From contig NZ_SRIC01000007.1 in NCBI RefSeq assembly GCF_004684775.1, positions 1 through 64,000 on the forward strand: a stretch of 64,000 nucleotides of DNA, written 5' to 3'. The notes beneath the pieces were generated by a model. The model was not told where the DNA came from, ran no database searches, and was given only the letters and a program-made list of their open reading frames with translations. Both the position numbers and the translations under genes were made by a program. The stretch comes from Streptomyces sp. MZ04 (GTDB lineage: Bacteria; Actinomycetota; Actinomycetes; Streptomycetales; Streptomycetaceae). Positions 41,666 through 52,347 of this stretch are shown here, piece after piece. Each line of letters starts with the position of its first letter. The stretch's first letter is position 1.

Positions 41666-42988
41666 TCAGCCCTTGTCGGCCTTGGCCGCCGCGGCTTCGA
41701 GCCGCTGCGCCGTGGCCTTCGGGTCCGACGGGTCGCGCAGGAAGTCCTGGAGGAGCTTCCACTCGCCCATGCCCTTGGTGCCGCCGAAGGCCGCGGGGGC
41801 CTGGTCGGACATGTCGAAGCGGACCGAATCACCGGCGCCGACAAGGGACTTGGCGGTCTCGCGGGTGACGTCGTCGCCGTACGAGGCGAGGTCGACCTTC
41901 TTGTTCGGGGAGAGGAAGCCGCCCGCCTCGGCCCAGACGGCCGCCGCCTCGGGGGTCGCCAGGTACTCCAGGAGCTTCGTGGCGCCCTTCTGGTTCTTGC
42001 CGTCCTTCAGGGCGACCGCGGCGTCACCGCCGCTGACCACGGGCGCCTTGCCGCCGTCGACCGCGGGGAAGGGGAAGAAGTCGGCGTCCGCACCGATCTT
42101 CTTGTCGAACTGGTCCTTGGCGACACCGGCCACGAAGTCGCCCTCGTAGACCATGCCCGCCTCGGGCTCGGGCCCGAAGACCTTCTCGACGGAGCCCGGG
42201 AAGTCGGTGCTCAGGGCCTCCTTCTGGCCGCCCGCGATCAGCTGGTCGTCCTTGAAGAGCTTGCCGAGGGTGGTGAGCGCGTCGACGACGGACGGGTCGG
42301 TCCACTTGATCTTGTGCGCGGCGAGCTGGTCGTACTTCCCGGGCCCGGCCTGCGAGAGGTAGATGTTCTCGAACCAGTCGGTGAGGGTCCACCCGTCCTG
42401 TCCCGCGACGGAGAAGGCGGCGAGCCCCGAGTCGGAGACCGTCCGGCCCGCCTTGAGCATCTCCTCGTACGTCTTGGGGGTCTTGACCCCTGCCTGGTCG
42501 AGGGCGTCGGGGCTGTACCAGACGGTCGACTTGTGCGCGGCCTTGAAGTACAGGCCGTAGAGGGCGCCTTCGACGCTGCCGTACTTCTTCCACACGCTCG
42601 CGTAGTTGGCGTCGACGGCCTGCTCGGTCTTCTGGGACAGGGGCGTGAGCCAGCCCTTCTTCGCGAACTGCTTCAGGACGCCGACCTGCGGGACCATCAC
42701 GACGTCGGGGGCGTTGCCGCCCTCGATCTTGCTGCCGACGACAGTGGAGACGTTGTCACCGGTGGAGACGAACTGGACCTTGGCCCCGGTCTCCTCGCCG
42801 AAGGCGTCGAGCACCTTCTGGAAGTTCTTCTGCTCGCTGCCGGACCAGACGCCGGCGACGGTGATCGTCTGGCCGTCGAGCGACTTGTCGCCGCCGCCGG
42901 CGCTGACGTCGCCACCGCCGCAGGCGGTGGCGCCCATGGCCAGGGCGAGGGCGGTGCAGCCGGCAAGGGTGATACGTCGTCGCATCAT
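41666..42988 (-). CDS. Sugar-binding lipoprotein of ABC importer
   Basis: This is a 440-residue extracellular solute-binding protein. ATG 42988 has AAGGGAC upstream. The lipoprotein signal ends LAMGATAC, with Cys23 as lipidation site, followed by a Gly-rich linker. GQTITVAGVWSGSEQKNFQKVLDAFGEETGAKVQF and GWLTPLSQ are typical of the oligosaccharide-binding (family 1) class, as in alpha-glucoside transporters. It precedes the two permeases and follows a GH13 glucosidase, so alpha-glucosides are a likely substrate. Confidence 0.94.
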   Translation of the reverse strand: MMRRRITLAGCTALALAMGATACGGGDVSAGGGDKSLDGQTITVAGVWSGSEQKNFQKVLDAFGEETGAKVQFVSTGDNVSTVVGSKIEGGNAPDVVMVPQVGVLKQFAKKGWLTPLSQKTEQAVDANYASVWKKYGSVEGALYGLYFKAAHKSTVWYSPDALDQAGVKTPKTYEEMLKAGRTVSDSGLAAFSVAGQDGWTLTDWFENIYLSQAGPGKYDQLAAHKIKWTDPSVVDALTTLGKLFKDDQLIAGGQKEALSTDFPGSVEKVFGPEPEAGMVYEGDFVAGVAKDQFDKKIGADADFFPFPAVDGGKAPVVSGGDAAVALKDGKNQKGATKLLEYLATPEAAAVWAEAGGFLSPNKKVDLASYGDDVTRETAKSLVGAGDSVRFDMSDQAPAAFGGTKGMGEWKLLQDFLRDPSDPKATAQRLEAAAAKADKG

Positions 42989-43052
42989 CGTTGATGTCCC
43001 TTCGGGGGCAAAGGAGTTGACGGGGTGTCGGATCGAGCGGATGTAACGGATC

Positions 43053-44720
<1,668 letters not shown>

Positions 44721-44741
44721 GACCCGTTGACCTGTCTACGT

Positions 44742-44777
44742 GAAGTGCTGGAAGTGCTGGAAGTGCTGGAAGTGCTG
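44742..44777. repeat. Four perfect 9-bp tandem repeats in the glucosidase leader
   Basis: GAAGTGCTG is repeated four times without gaps (minus strand CAGCACTTC), 22-57 bases before the glucosidase ATG, inside its 5' untranslated region. Confidence 0.95.
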
Positions 44778-44839
44778 AGAAGGCGCGCCGAAGTGCGCGA
44801 GGGGTGTGCGGCCGAGAGCCGACCGCGACCCGAGCGGTT

Positions 44840-44878
44840 ATGCATGCATGTTAAGTAGACGTGTCGCGCGGGTGTCAA
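44840..44878 (-). promoter_or_regulatory. Promoter of the glucosidase/transporter operon with overlapping palindrome
   Basis: On the minus strand a perfect -35 TTGACA (44878-44873) is followed after 17-18 bases by CTTAACA (-10 region 44855-44849). The perfect 10-bp palindrome ATGCATGCAT (44849-44840) covers the expected start point and is a natural operator position. Confidence 0.6.
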
Positions 44879-44944
44879 CGAGTAGGCAGAAAGCCGTGGC
44901 GAGTTGAGTCGTTATGTCCAGAGTTTTCGGCACCTATGAGGCCC

Positions 44945-44960
44945 CTGAGGCTCGCCTCAG
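44945..44960. terminator. Short hairpin after the orphan binding-protein gene
   Basis: CTGAGG-CTCG-CCTCAG, a perfect 6-bp stem with a 4-base loop, lies 25 bases past the stop of the gene ending at 44985. It is short, so terminator function is uncertain. Confidence 0.35.
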
Positions 44961-44984
44961 ATACCTAACGTGTAACTAGCGCAG

Positions 44985-46250
44985 CTAGCGCGAGATGGCC
45001 GCAAGCTCCCGGGCGAGGCGCCGCACCGCCGCCTCGGGCGTCTGATGCCCGGCCATGGCGTCATGCACGGCGGCCTGCACGGCCAGGCTCACCTGGTCGT
45101 AGCGGGGGCTCTTGGGACGCGGCGCCGCCGCGAGCACGCTCGCCCGCAGCGTCGGCAGATACGGGAACCTCCGGATGAGACCGGGGTCCTGATAGAGCGC
45201 GGCCCGCACGGGCGGCAGCGCGCCCCGCGTGAGCACCTGCCGCTGCACCTTCTCGCCGGTGAGATACGCGAGGAGGCGGGCGGCGGAATCGGGGTGCCGC
45301 GCATGCGAGCTGACGGCGAGGTTCGAGCCGCCGAGCACACTCGTCCCCGGGCCGTCGGACCCCGGCAGCGGCACGGCACCGATCTTCCCGGCGACCTCGG
45401 ACTTCTCGCCGGACGCGCTGACGTACGCGTACGGCCAGTTGCGCAGGAAGAGCAGCCTGCCGTCCTGGAAGGCCTGCCGGGACTCCTCTTCCTTGTACGT
45501 CAGGGCCTTCTTCGGGATCCAGCCCTCGCGCACCCCGCGGGCGAGGAACCCGATGCCCTCGCGGGCCGCCGCGGAGTTGACGGTGACGCGCTCGCCCTCG
45601 TCGCCGAGGATCGTGCCGCCCGCCGAGTAGACCGCCTCGGCTGCGTTCACGGTGAGCCCCTCGTAGGGGAGGAACTGGCCCGCGTATCCGTCGAGCCCGT
45701 ACTTGGGGGCGACGGTCCTCGCCGCCCGTTCAAGCTCGGCCCAGGTGCGCGGCGGTTCGATGCCTTCCTTGGCCAGGACGTCCTTGCGGTACAGGAGCAG
45801 CCCGGCGTTGGTGACGTAGGGAACCGCGTACAGCTTCCCGTCGTACGTGGCCGTGTCCACGACCGGCGGCAGGAAGCTCTTGAGCGGGAAGCCGTCGCGC
45901 CGCAGCGGGGAGATCCAGCCCGCTGCGGCGAACTCCGAGGTCCAGGCGACGTCGATGTTGAGCACGTCGAAGCGGCTGTCCCCCGAGCGCAGGTCGGTGG
46001 TCATCTGAGCGTGGGTCTCGTCGGCGGAGTCCGGGAGTTCGACGAGGGTGACCTTCTCGCCGGGATGGGTGCGGTTCCAGCCCTCGAGCAGCGGTCCCAG
46101 ATAACCGGTGAGGTCGCCCGCGGTCGCCAGCGTGAGGGGGCCGCGTCCGTCGCCGCGTGCCGTGTCGGACCGGGTTCCCGATGCGGCGTACCCGGACAGG
46201 ATCACGGCGATGACCAGGAGTCCCCTACCCGCGGCACGTATCCACCGCAT
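44985..46250 (-). CDS. Orphan sugar-binding protein with altered lipobox
   Basis: This is a 421-residue solute-binding protein of the sugar class. ATG 46250 has GGAGGA upstream. DLTGYLGPLLEGWNRTHPGEKVTLVELP, RFDVLNIDVAWTSEFAAAGWISPL and PYVTNAGLLLYRKDVLAKEGIEPPRTWAELERAA are typical. The signal reads LLVIAVILSGYAASG: where a lipoprotein needs LSGC there is LSGY. A single TGC-to-TAC change would explain this and would abolish lipidation; the protein may be released or held by its hydrophobic N-terminus. No permease follows it; the adjacent operon has its own binding protein. Confidence 0.88.
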   Translation of the reverse strand: MRWIRAAGRGLLVIAVILSGYAASGTRSDTARGDGRGPLTLATAGDLTGYLGPLLEGWNRTHPGEKVTLVELPDSADETHAQMTTDLRSGDSRFDVLNIDVAWTSEFAAAGWISPLRRDGFPLKSFLPPVVDTATYDGKLYAVPYVTNAGLLLYRKDVLAKEGIEPPRTWAELERAARTVAPKYGLDGYAGQFLPYEGLTVNAAEAVYSAGGTILGDEGERVTVNSAAAREGIGFLARGVREGWIPKKALTYKEEESRQAFQDGRLLFLRNWPYAYVSASGEKSEVAGKIGAVPLPGSDGPGTSVLGGSNLAVSSHARHPDSAARLLAYLTGEKVQRQVLTRGALPPVRAALYQDPGLIRRFPYLPTLRASVLAAAPRPKSPRYDQVSLAVQAAVHDAMAGHQTPEAAVRRLARELAAISR

Positions 46251-46305
46251 AGGTTCCTCCCTGTACACCGGCGCCCGGCACCTTCGCCCGCGTCAGGGGC
46301 CATGT

Positions 46306-46329
46306 ATACCCGTTAGGTATGGGCGATAC
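46306..46329. promoter_or_regulatory. Three half-sites at 10-bp phase upstream of padR
   Basis: ATACC (46306-46310), GGTAT (46316-46320) and ATAC (46326-46329) alternate in orientation with five-base spacers, giving two overlapping inverted repeats. They lie 45-68 bases before the padR start, facing also the binding-protein gene, and are likely PadR sites. Confidence 0.45.
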
Positions 46330-46373
46330 TAGGGCCTGGAGCACAATACGAGGATGCGAGGAGGAGAGCACGA

Positions 46374-46889
46374 GTGCGGCTGCCCCTCATGGCCCTCCTG
46401 GCGCGAGGCCCGGCCCACGGCTACGAGCTCAAGCAGGACCTTGAGCAACTCCTCGGCTCCGCGTACCCTCAGCCGAACGTCGGCCAGATCTATGTGACGC
46501 TGGGCCGCCTCGAGAAGTCGGGACTGATCGACGGCGAGGAGGTCGAGCAGTCGAGCCGGCCCAACAAGAAGATCTACCACCTCACCGACGCCGGGCGGGA
46601 AGCGCTGCACGCCTGGTACGAGGAGACGGCGGACGAGCCACGGGTACGGGACGAGTTCTTCATGAAGCTCGCGCTCGCCCCGCGGACCGGTCTCGCCGAC
46701 CAGATCGCCCTGATCAACAAACAGCGGCGCCAGTACCTGAACACCATGCGCGATCTGTCGAAGCTGTCCGCGGCCGAGAACCGGGACAACCGCATCTCCC
46801 ACCTGCTGATCGAGGGCGCCATGCTGCATCTGCAGGCCGATCTCGACTGGCTCGAGCGGTGCCAGGAAGAGCTGGAGGAACTGGAGTGA
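46374..46889 (+). CDS. PadR-family transcriptional regulator
   Basis: This is a 171-residue PadR regulator. GTG 46374 has GAGGAG at good spacing. The winged helix is plain: LPLMALLARGPAHGYELKQDLEQLLGSAYPQPNVGQIYVTLGRLEKSGLIDGEEVEQSSRPNKKIYHLTDAGREAL. The C-terminal 80 residues are helical, ending in an acidic coiled coil (LERCQEELEELE), the dimer part of subfamily 1 type with Vir_act_alpha_C. Its stop overlaps the ABC ATPase start. It probably represses this exporter operon through the phased sites upstream. Confidence 0.94.
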   Translation: MRLPLMALLARGPAHGYELKQDLEQLLGSAYPQPNVGQIYVTLGRLEKSGLIDGEEVEQSSRPNKKIYHLTDAGREALHAWYEETADEPRVRDEFFMKLALAPRTGLADQIALINKQRRQYLNTMRDLSKLSAAENRDNRISHLLIEGAMLHLQADLDWLERCQEELEELE

Positions 46890-47653
46890 ACGACAGTCCC
46901 TCCGCGCCGTCTCCCGTGCCTCCCCTGCTCGAGGCCGAGGGCCTGGTCAAGACCCACTACGGCGAGGGCGCACCCGCCCCCGCCGTACGCGGTGTCGATC
47001 TCTGCATACGGCAGGGCGAGTTCGTGGCCGTCACCGGGCCTTCCGGCGCCGGGAAGTCGACCCTGCTGCATCTGCTCGGCGGGCTCCAGCGGCCGGACAG
47101 CGGCAGCATCCGCCTGGACGGCGAGTCCACCGACTCCTACAGCGAGGCGCGCTGGGCGGTGGAGCGCCGGCGCCGGATCGGCATCGTCTTCCAGTTCTTC
47201 AACCTCGTGTCCAATCTGTCGGTCGCCGACAACGTGGAGCTGCCCGCGCTGCTCGCCGGGACCTCGCCGAAACAGGCGCGTGCCGAACGCGAGGAGCTCC
47301 TTTCCGAGCTGGGCCTCGAGGGCAAGGAGCGCAGCATGCCGGGCGAGCTGTCCGGCGGCGAGCAGCAGCGCGTCGCCCTGGCCCGCGCCCTGGTCAACCA
47401 CCCTTCCCTGCTCCTGGCCGACGAGCCCGCGGGCAGCCTGGACAGCAAGGGGACGCGCGAGGTGATGCGCCTGCTGTCCCGCTTCCACCAGCGCGGTCAG
47501 ACGATTGTGCTGGTCACCCATGACGCACGGCTCGCGAGCTCCGCGGACCGCGTCATCAGCTTCTTCGACGGCCGGATCGCCGACGACGCCGATCTCGGCG
47601 GCACGCTGCCGCGCGGCACCGGCATCTCCGGCGTGCTCGAACTGAAGGACTGA
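46886..47653 (+). CDS. ABC exporter ATPase, MacB/LolD type
   Basis: This is a 255-residue ATPase. GTG 46886 is coupled to the padR stop (GTGA), with GGAGG in the padR 3' end; an in-frame start further upstream lies inside padR. Walker A GPSGAGKST, Q-loop FQFFNLVSNLSVADNVELP, signature LSGGEQQRVALARALVNHP and Walker B LLLADEPAGSLD are intact. The NLVSNLSVADNVE type is that of MacB/LolD ATPases that work with FtsX-like permeases, and one follows four bases on. Confidence 0.94.
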   Translation: MNDSPSAPSPVPPLLEAEGLVKTHYGEGAPAPAVRGVDLCIRQGEFVAVTGPSGAGKSTLLHLLGGLQRPDSGSIRLDGESTDSYSEARWAVERRRRIGIVFQFFNLVSNLSVADNVELPALLAGTSPKQARAEREELLSELGLEGKERSMPGELSGGEQQRVALARALVNHPSLLLADEPAGSLDSKGTREVMRLLSRFHQRGQTIVLVTHDARLASSADRVISFFDGRIADDADLGGTLPRGTGISGVLELKD

Positions 47654-47657
47654 CCCC

Positions 47658-49952
47658 ATGCGGGCCACCCTGCGCTGGGCGCACGCCGATCTGCGGACAC
47701 ATCGCGGCGAAGCCCTGTTCATCGTGCTCGCCACCACCGGGATCGTCGCCTCGCTGCTGCTCGCCGCGGCCCTCTTCGGGTACGCCACCAACCCCTGGCA
47801 GCGCGTCTTCGCCCAGTCACGGGGCGCCCATGTGTGGATCCACACCGGGGCCTCCACCGACGCGGGGCGGCTTGCCCGTATCGGCGGCGTCGAGTCCGTC
47901 TCGGGGCCGTACCGGACCGCCGCGACCGCCGTCGAGTCGCACGGCGCCCGTGCCTCCGTCGAACTGCGCGGAGCCACCGGCGCACCACCCGCCACCGGGC
48001 GCCCCCTGCTCACCTCGGGCCGCTGGCTGGACCCGGCCACACCGGACGGCGTCGTCCTCGAACACGGCCTCGCCCGCGCGCTGTGGGCCGAGCCCGGCGA
48101 CACCCTGAAGCTGCCCGGCACCGCGCGCACCCTGACCGTCCTCGGCGTCGCCGACAGCGCCGAGCCCGGCTACAGCCCCGGGGAGCGGTCAGGCCTGGTC
48201 TGGGCGCCCCCGTCCGTCGTGCAGCGGACCGACGGACGGTCGGGCCAGGTCGTCGGCCTTCGCCTCGCCGACCCCGACGACACGGACTACGCGGTGCAGC
48301 GCGCCGTCACGACCCTGGGCGCCGGAGCGGTCACCCAGGTCTCCCACTGGCAGCAGGCGCGCGCCGAGGCCCAGGGCGGCAACCGGCTGCTCGGCCAGGT
48401 GCTCGGCCTCTTCGGCCTTGGCGCCCTGGTCGCCGCCGCCCTCGCCGTGTACGGCGCCATCGACACCCGTATCCGGGGCCATCTGCGCGACATCTCGGTC
48501 CTGAAGGCCATCGGCTTCACCCCCGGCCAGGTGGTGCGCAGCTTCCTCGTCCAGCATCTGGCGTACGCGCTGCTCGGCGCCGCGGTGGCGACGGCTCTCA
48601 TCCAGACGCTGGGCAGCCGTGTCCCGGGGCGGCTCGGCGACGCGGTCGGCGTGTGGCAGGGGCTTCCGGGGCATACGGCGGCGCTGTTCGGTGTGCCGGC
48701 CGCCGCGGTGCTCTTCATCGGCGCCATGACGGGGCTCGCCGCGTGGCGGGCCGGGCGGGTGCCCTCCGTGCCGGTGCTACGGGCCGCTGCGGCGCCGGGC
48801 GGGCGGCTGTCCGGGGTGGCGCGCGGGGCGCTGGGGCTGCGGCTGCCGCCCGCACTGGTCCTCGGCTGGCACAAGGCGTTCACGCTGCGGCCGCGCTCCC
48901 TGTCCGCCATCGCCCGCCTCGCCCTGCCGCTCCTCCTGATCGTGGTCGCGCTGAGCGCCTGGACCACCATCGACCGGTTTCACGACGAGCCCCGGGAGCT
49001 CGGCATCGCCGCCGCGCTCACCGCCCGCGCCGACGAGGACCTGACCGACTCCGGGGCGCGGGACCTGCTCGCCGGAAACCGGCAGGTCACCGCGGTCCAT
49101 CCGGGCATCGAGGTGGCCGCCCTCGTCCCCGGCCAGACCGGCACCATCGCGCTGCGCGGCCTCGGCACGTACAAGAACCCGTACCCCTTCACCCTGGCCG
49201 AGGGCCGCCCGGCGCGTGGCCCGGACGAGGCGGTGGCCGGACAGGGGCTCCTCGACGCGCTGGACGTACGCGTCGGTGACTGGGTGCGGATGACGGTGGG
49301 CGGACGCCCGCAGATCCTGCACATCGTGGGCCGCAACATCGAGCCGGAGAACGGCGGCCGGGTCATCTCCACCTCGCTGGACACGCTGCGGGAGAACGAC
49401 CCGAAGCTCCGGCCCACGCTCTACCAGCTCCAGCTGCGCCCCGGCGCGGACCCCGCCGCGGTCGGCGCCGAGCTGACGAAGACCTCGCGGGGACAGCTCG
49501 ATGTCCACGCCGTGACCAACCCGGCCGACGGGCTCTCGCCCCTGCGCTCCGTGGTCATCGGTCTGATCGCCGTCCTCGCCCTGATCGGGCTCATCGAGCT
49601 GCTGACCGCGATCGGCGGCACGGTGCGCGAAGGGGAACGGGATCTGCTCGCCCTCAAGGCGATCGGCCTGTCGCCACGGCAGATCACGGCGGTCGCGGTG
49701 ACGGCGACGGGGTGCACCGCCCTGGCCGCCGCGCTCACCGGCACGGCCCTTGGGCTGCCCCTCGCGCACTGGCTGATCGACGCCCAGGGGCGGTCGAACG
49801 GCATCGGCGCCGGCATCGCACGGGTGCCGTCCCCCGCTCTGCTGATGCTCTTCGGCGCGGCAGCGGTTCTGGGCGCCGCCTCGCTGGCCGCGCTCCCGGC
49901 GTCGCGGGCGGCCCGGCGCCGCCTCGCGGACACGCTGAGCGCGGTCGCCTGA
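47658..49952 (+). CDS. FtsX-like ABC permease
   Basis: This is a 764-residue permease with two FtsX domains. The N-terminal TM lies at about 15-38 (ALFIVLATTGIVASLLLAAALFG). A long external region follows, then three TMs at about 245-370 (LGLFGLGALVAAALAVYGAIDTRIRGHLRDISVLKAIGFTPGQVV is the FtsX signature). The pattern repeats: TM near 420, external region, and TMs at 630-750 with the second signature GERDLLALKAIGLSPRQIT. This is a mechanotransmission-type exporter or peptide/antibiotic resistance pump rather than an importer. Substrate unknown. Confidence 0.93.
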   Translation: MRATLRWAHADLRTHRGEALFIVLATTGIVASLLLAAALFGYATNPWQRVFAQSRGAHVWIHTGASTDAGRLARIGGVESVSGPYRTAATAVESHGARASVELRGATGAPPATGRPLLTSGRWLDPATPDGVVLEHGLARALWAEPGDTLKLPGTARTLTVLGVADSAEPGYSPGERSGLVWAPPSVVQRTDGRSGQVVGLRLADPDDTDYAVQRAVTTLGAGAVTQVSHWQQARAEAQGGNRLLGQVLGLFGLGALVAAALAVYGAIDTRIRGHLRDISVLKAIGFTPGQVVRSFLVQHLAYALLGAAVATALIQTLGSRVPGRLGDAVGVWQGLPGHTAALFGVPAAAVLFIGAMTGLAAWRAGRVPSVPVLRAAAAPGGRLSGVARGALGLRLPPALVLGWHKAFTLRPRSLSAIARLALPLLLIVVALSAWTTIDRFHDEPRELGIAAALTARADEDLTDSGARDLLAGNRQVTAVHPGIEVAALVPGQTGTIALRGLGTYKNPYPFTLAEGRPARGPDEAVAGQGLLDALDVRVGDWVRMTVGGRPQILHIVGRNIEPENGGRVISTSLDTLRENDPKLRPTLYQLQLRPGADPAAVGAELTKTSRGQLDVHAVTNPADGLSPLRSVVIGLIAVLALIGLIELLTAIGGTVREGERDLLALKAIGLSPRQITAVAVTATGCTALAAALTGTALGLPLAHWLIDAQGRSNGIGAGIARVPSPALLMLFGAAAVLGAASLAALPASRAARRRLADTLSAVA

Positions 49953-49953
49953 C

Positions 49954-49986
49954 GCCTGAGGCGCCCGAGCGACCGCGCCCTCAGGC
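49954..49986. terminator. Bidirectional terminator between permease and pgi
   Basis: GCCTGAGGCGC (49954-49964) pairs with GCGCCCTCAGGC (49975-49986) with one bulged C and a 10-base loop. It fills the whole gap between two converging stops. Confidence 0.75.
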
Positions 49987-51639
49987 TCAACGCCCGCGCA
50001 GATCCCGGTACTTGGCGACCAGCGCGGTCGTCGACCCGTCCAGGCCCGGCACCTCGGCACCCTCGGTCAGCGCGGGCTCGATGCGCTTGGCGAGGACCTT
50101 GCCGAGCTCGACGCCCCACTGGTCGAAGGAGTCGATGTTCCACACGGCGCCCTGCACGAACACCTTGTGCTCATAGAGCGCGATGAGTTGGCCGAGAACC
50201 GACGGTGTCAGTTCCTTGGCGAGGATCGTCGTCGTCGGGTGATTGCCCCGGAACGTCTTGTGCGGGACGAGCTCCTCCGGCACACCCTCGCCGCGCACCT
50301 CGTCCGGCGTCTTGCCGAAGGCCAACGCCTGCGTCTGCGCGAAGAAGTTGGCCATCAGGAGGTCGTGCTGGGCGACCAGACCCGACAGCAGATCACCGAC
50401 GGGCTCGGCGAAGCCGATGAAGTCCGCGGGGATCAACTTCGTGCCCTGGTGGATGAGTTGGTAGTACGCGTGCTGCCCATTGGTGCCCGGCGTGCCCCAG
50501 ACGACCGGACCTGTCTCCCAGTCGACCTGCTCGCCGTCACGGCCCACGGACTTGCCGTTGGACTCCATGTCCAGCTGCTGGAGGTAGGCGGTGAACTTGG
50601 AGAGGTAGTGCGAGTACGGCAGGACCGCGTGCGCCTGGGCGTCATGGAAATTGCCGTACCAAATACCCAACAGGCCAAGAAGGAGCGGCACGTTGGACTC
50701 TGCGGGCGCGGTGCGGAAGTGCTCGTCGACGAGGTGGAAGCCGTCCAGCATCTCGCGGAAGGCGTCCGGGCCAATGGCGATCATCAGCGAGAGGCCGATC
50801 GCCGAGTCGAACGAGTAGCGGCCGCCGACCCAGTCCCAGAACTCGAACATGTTGGCCGTGTCGATGCCGAAGTCGGAGACCTTCTCGGCGTTCGTCGAAA
50901 GGGCCACGAAGTGCTTGGCTACCGCGCTCTGGTCGGCGCGCAGGCCGGTCAGGAGCCAGTCGCGCGCGGAGGTGGCGTTCGTGATCGTCTCGATGGTGGT
51001 GAAGGTCTTCGAGGCGATGACGAACAGCGTCTCGGCCGGGTCCAGGTCCCGCACGGCCTCGTGCAGGTCGGCGCCGTCGACGTTCGACACGAAGCGCACG
51101 GTGAGGTCGCGGTCGGTGAAGGAGCGCAGGGCCTCGTAGGCCATGGCGGGACCGAGGTCCGAACCGCCGATGCCGACGTTCACGATGTTCTTGATGCGCT
51201 TGCCGGTGTGCCCGGTCCACTCGCCGGAGCGGACCTTGCCGGCGAAGGCGGCCATCTTGTCGAGGACGGCGTGCACACCCGGCACCACGTTCTCGCCGTC
51301 GACGTCGATCACCGCGTCGCGCGGGGCGCGCAGCGCGGTGTGCAGGACCGCGCGGTCCTCGGTGGTGTTGATCTTCTCGCCGCGGAACATGGCGTCCCGC
51401 AGCCCGAAGACGTCCGTCGCGGCGGCCAGCTCACGCAGCAACGTCAGCGTCTCGTCGGTGACGAGGTGCTTGGAGTAGTCGACGTACAGATCGCCGACCT
51501 GGAGCGTGTATCCCGTACCGCGCGCCGGATCCTGCGCGAACAGCTCGCGCAGTCGCACCTCCCCCAGCTGCTCACGGTGCTTGCTGAGCGCCGCCCACTC
51601 GGGCGTCTGGTTGAGCCTGGCGCGGCTTTCTGCGTTCAT
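49987..51639 (-). CDS. pgi: Glucose-6-phosphate isomerase
   Basis: This is a 550-residue enzyme interconverting glucose-6-phosphate and fructose-6-phosphate. Signatures: [57 protein letters not shown] (catalytic region) and the C-terminal [21 protein letters not shown] with the active-site Lys/Gln. Length is the norm for the type I family. It is encoded singly between the exporter operon and the RbpA-like gene, and connects the glycolytic genes to the right with the pentose phosphate genes to the left. Confidence 0.97.
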   Translation of the reverse strand: MNAESRARLNQTPEWAALSKHREQLGEVRLRELFAQDPARGTGYTLQVGDLYVDYSKHLVTDETLTLLRELAAATDVFGLRDAMFRGEKINTTEDRAVLHTALRAPRDAVIDVDGENVVPGVHAVLDKMAAFAGKVRSGEWTGHTGKRIKNIVNVGIGGSDLGPAMAYEALRSFTDRDLTVRFVSNVDGADLHEAVRDLDPAETLFVIASKTFTTIETITNATSARDWLLTGLRADQSAVAKHFVALSTNAEKVSDFGIDTANMFEFWDWVGGRYSFDSAIGLSLMIAIGPDAFREMLDGFHLVDEHFRTAPAESNVPLLLGLLGIWYGNFHDAQAHAVLPYSHYLSKFTAYLQQLDMESNGKSVGRDGEQVDWETGPVVWGTPGTNGQHAYYQLIHQGTKLIPADFIGFAEPVGDLLSGLVAQHDLLMANFFAQTQALAFGKTPDEVRGEGVPEELVPHKTFRGNHPTTTILAKELTPSVLGQLIALYEHKVFVQGAVWNIDSFDQWGVELGKVLAKRIEPALTEGAEVPGLDGSTTALVAKYRDLRGR

Positions 51640-51818
51640 CTCGGACTTCAGCCTTCTCTCGTACCTATGTACGTACCTTGCCCCGCTGCACGTTCCAACC
51701 TAATTGATCAGGGCCCGGTATGAGATGTCTGCAGCTGTCTGTCCGCACACGTGACGGTAAACGTCACGTGAAAAGCGCAGCGGCCGAACACCCGCAGGTG
51801 TCCGGCCCGTCGCAAGTC

Positions 51819-52154
51819 CTAGATCTCGCCCCGCAGTTTGGCGAGTGCCTCCGCGAGAATCGCCTCGCCGTCCGCGTCGCTGCGCCGCTCGCGGACGTAC
51901 GCCAGGTGCGTCTTGTACGGCTCGGTGCGCGGCGGGTCCGGCGGGTTGTCCCGGTCCTGACCTGCCGGGAAGCCGCAGCGGGGGCAGTCCCAAGTATCGG
52001 GAACCTGCGCGTCGCTGGCGAAGCTGGGCACCGTCTCGTGTCCGTTGGAGCACCAGAAGGAGATGCGCAGTCGCGGCGCGGACTCACCGCGCTCAGCTTC
52101 GCCCATCGGCCCCGCCCCGACCCGACTTCCTCGGATCGCGTTGCCACTTGCCAC
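51819..52154 (-). CDS. RbpA-family RNA polymerase-binding protein
   Basis: This is a 111-residue protein. GTG 52154 has GGGAG eight bases upstream. The N-terminal tail (SGNAIRGSRVGAGPMGEAERGE) resembles the RbpA tail with its RGSR core. A zinc-ribbon-like centre has Cys35 in FWCSNGHE, His39, and Cys57/Cys60 in WDCPRCGFPAGQ. The C-terminal helix (PYKTHLAYVRERRSDADGEAILAEALAKLRG) corresponds to the sigma-interacting domain. RbpA stimulates the housekeeping holoenzyme in actinobacteria; streptomycetes have more than one member, and I cannot say which paralogue this is. Confidence 0.88.
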   Translation of the reverse strand: MASGNAIRGSRVGAGPMGEAERGESAPRLRISFWCSNGHETVPSFASDAQVPDTWDCPRCGFPAGQDRDNPPDPPRTEPYKTHLAYVRERRSDADGEAILAEALAKLRGEI

Positions 52155-52254
52155 GGTCGTAACTCCCTGCGTGATGGTGCTGCTGCGGGCGCCTCAGTCT
52201 ACGTAAGGCCCAACGCGCGTCCAGTGTTTGGAGTTACACCCCTCCCCGAGACGC

Positions 52255-52303
52255 AAGCCCCATGATAATCCGCGCTGGTGAGCACGCACCGTACATGGGG
52301 CTT
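52255..52303 (-). terminator. Large structured hairpin downstream of secG
   Basis: AAGCCCCATG (52255-52264) and CATGGGGCTT (52294-52303) form a perfect 10-bp stem. The 29-base loop contains a second small hairpin GGTG/CACC (52277-52290). It lies 45 bases past the secG stop on the minus strand, so it may end the gap-to-secG transcript; a structured small RNA is the alternative. Confidence 0.5.
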
Positions 52304-52347
52304 TCAGCGAAGCTTTCGCAAGGTGGAAATCAGGCCGCTTTTCGCGG

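Noticed and set aside
52155..52347. Possible tRNA gene in the secG-rbpA interval
   Set aside because: There is no T-arm consensus or 7-bp acceptor pairing at the right distance; only the 10-bp hairpin is supported.
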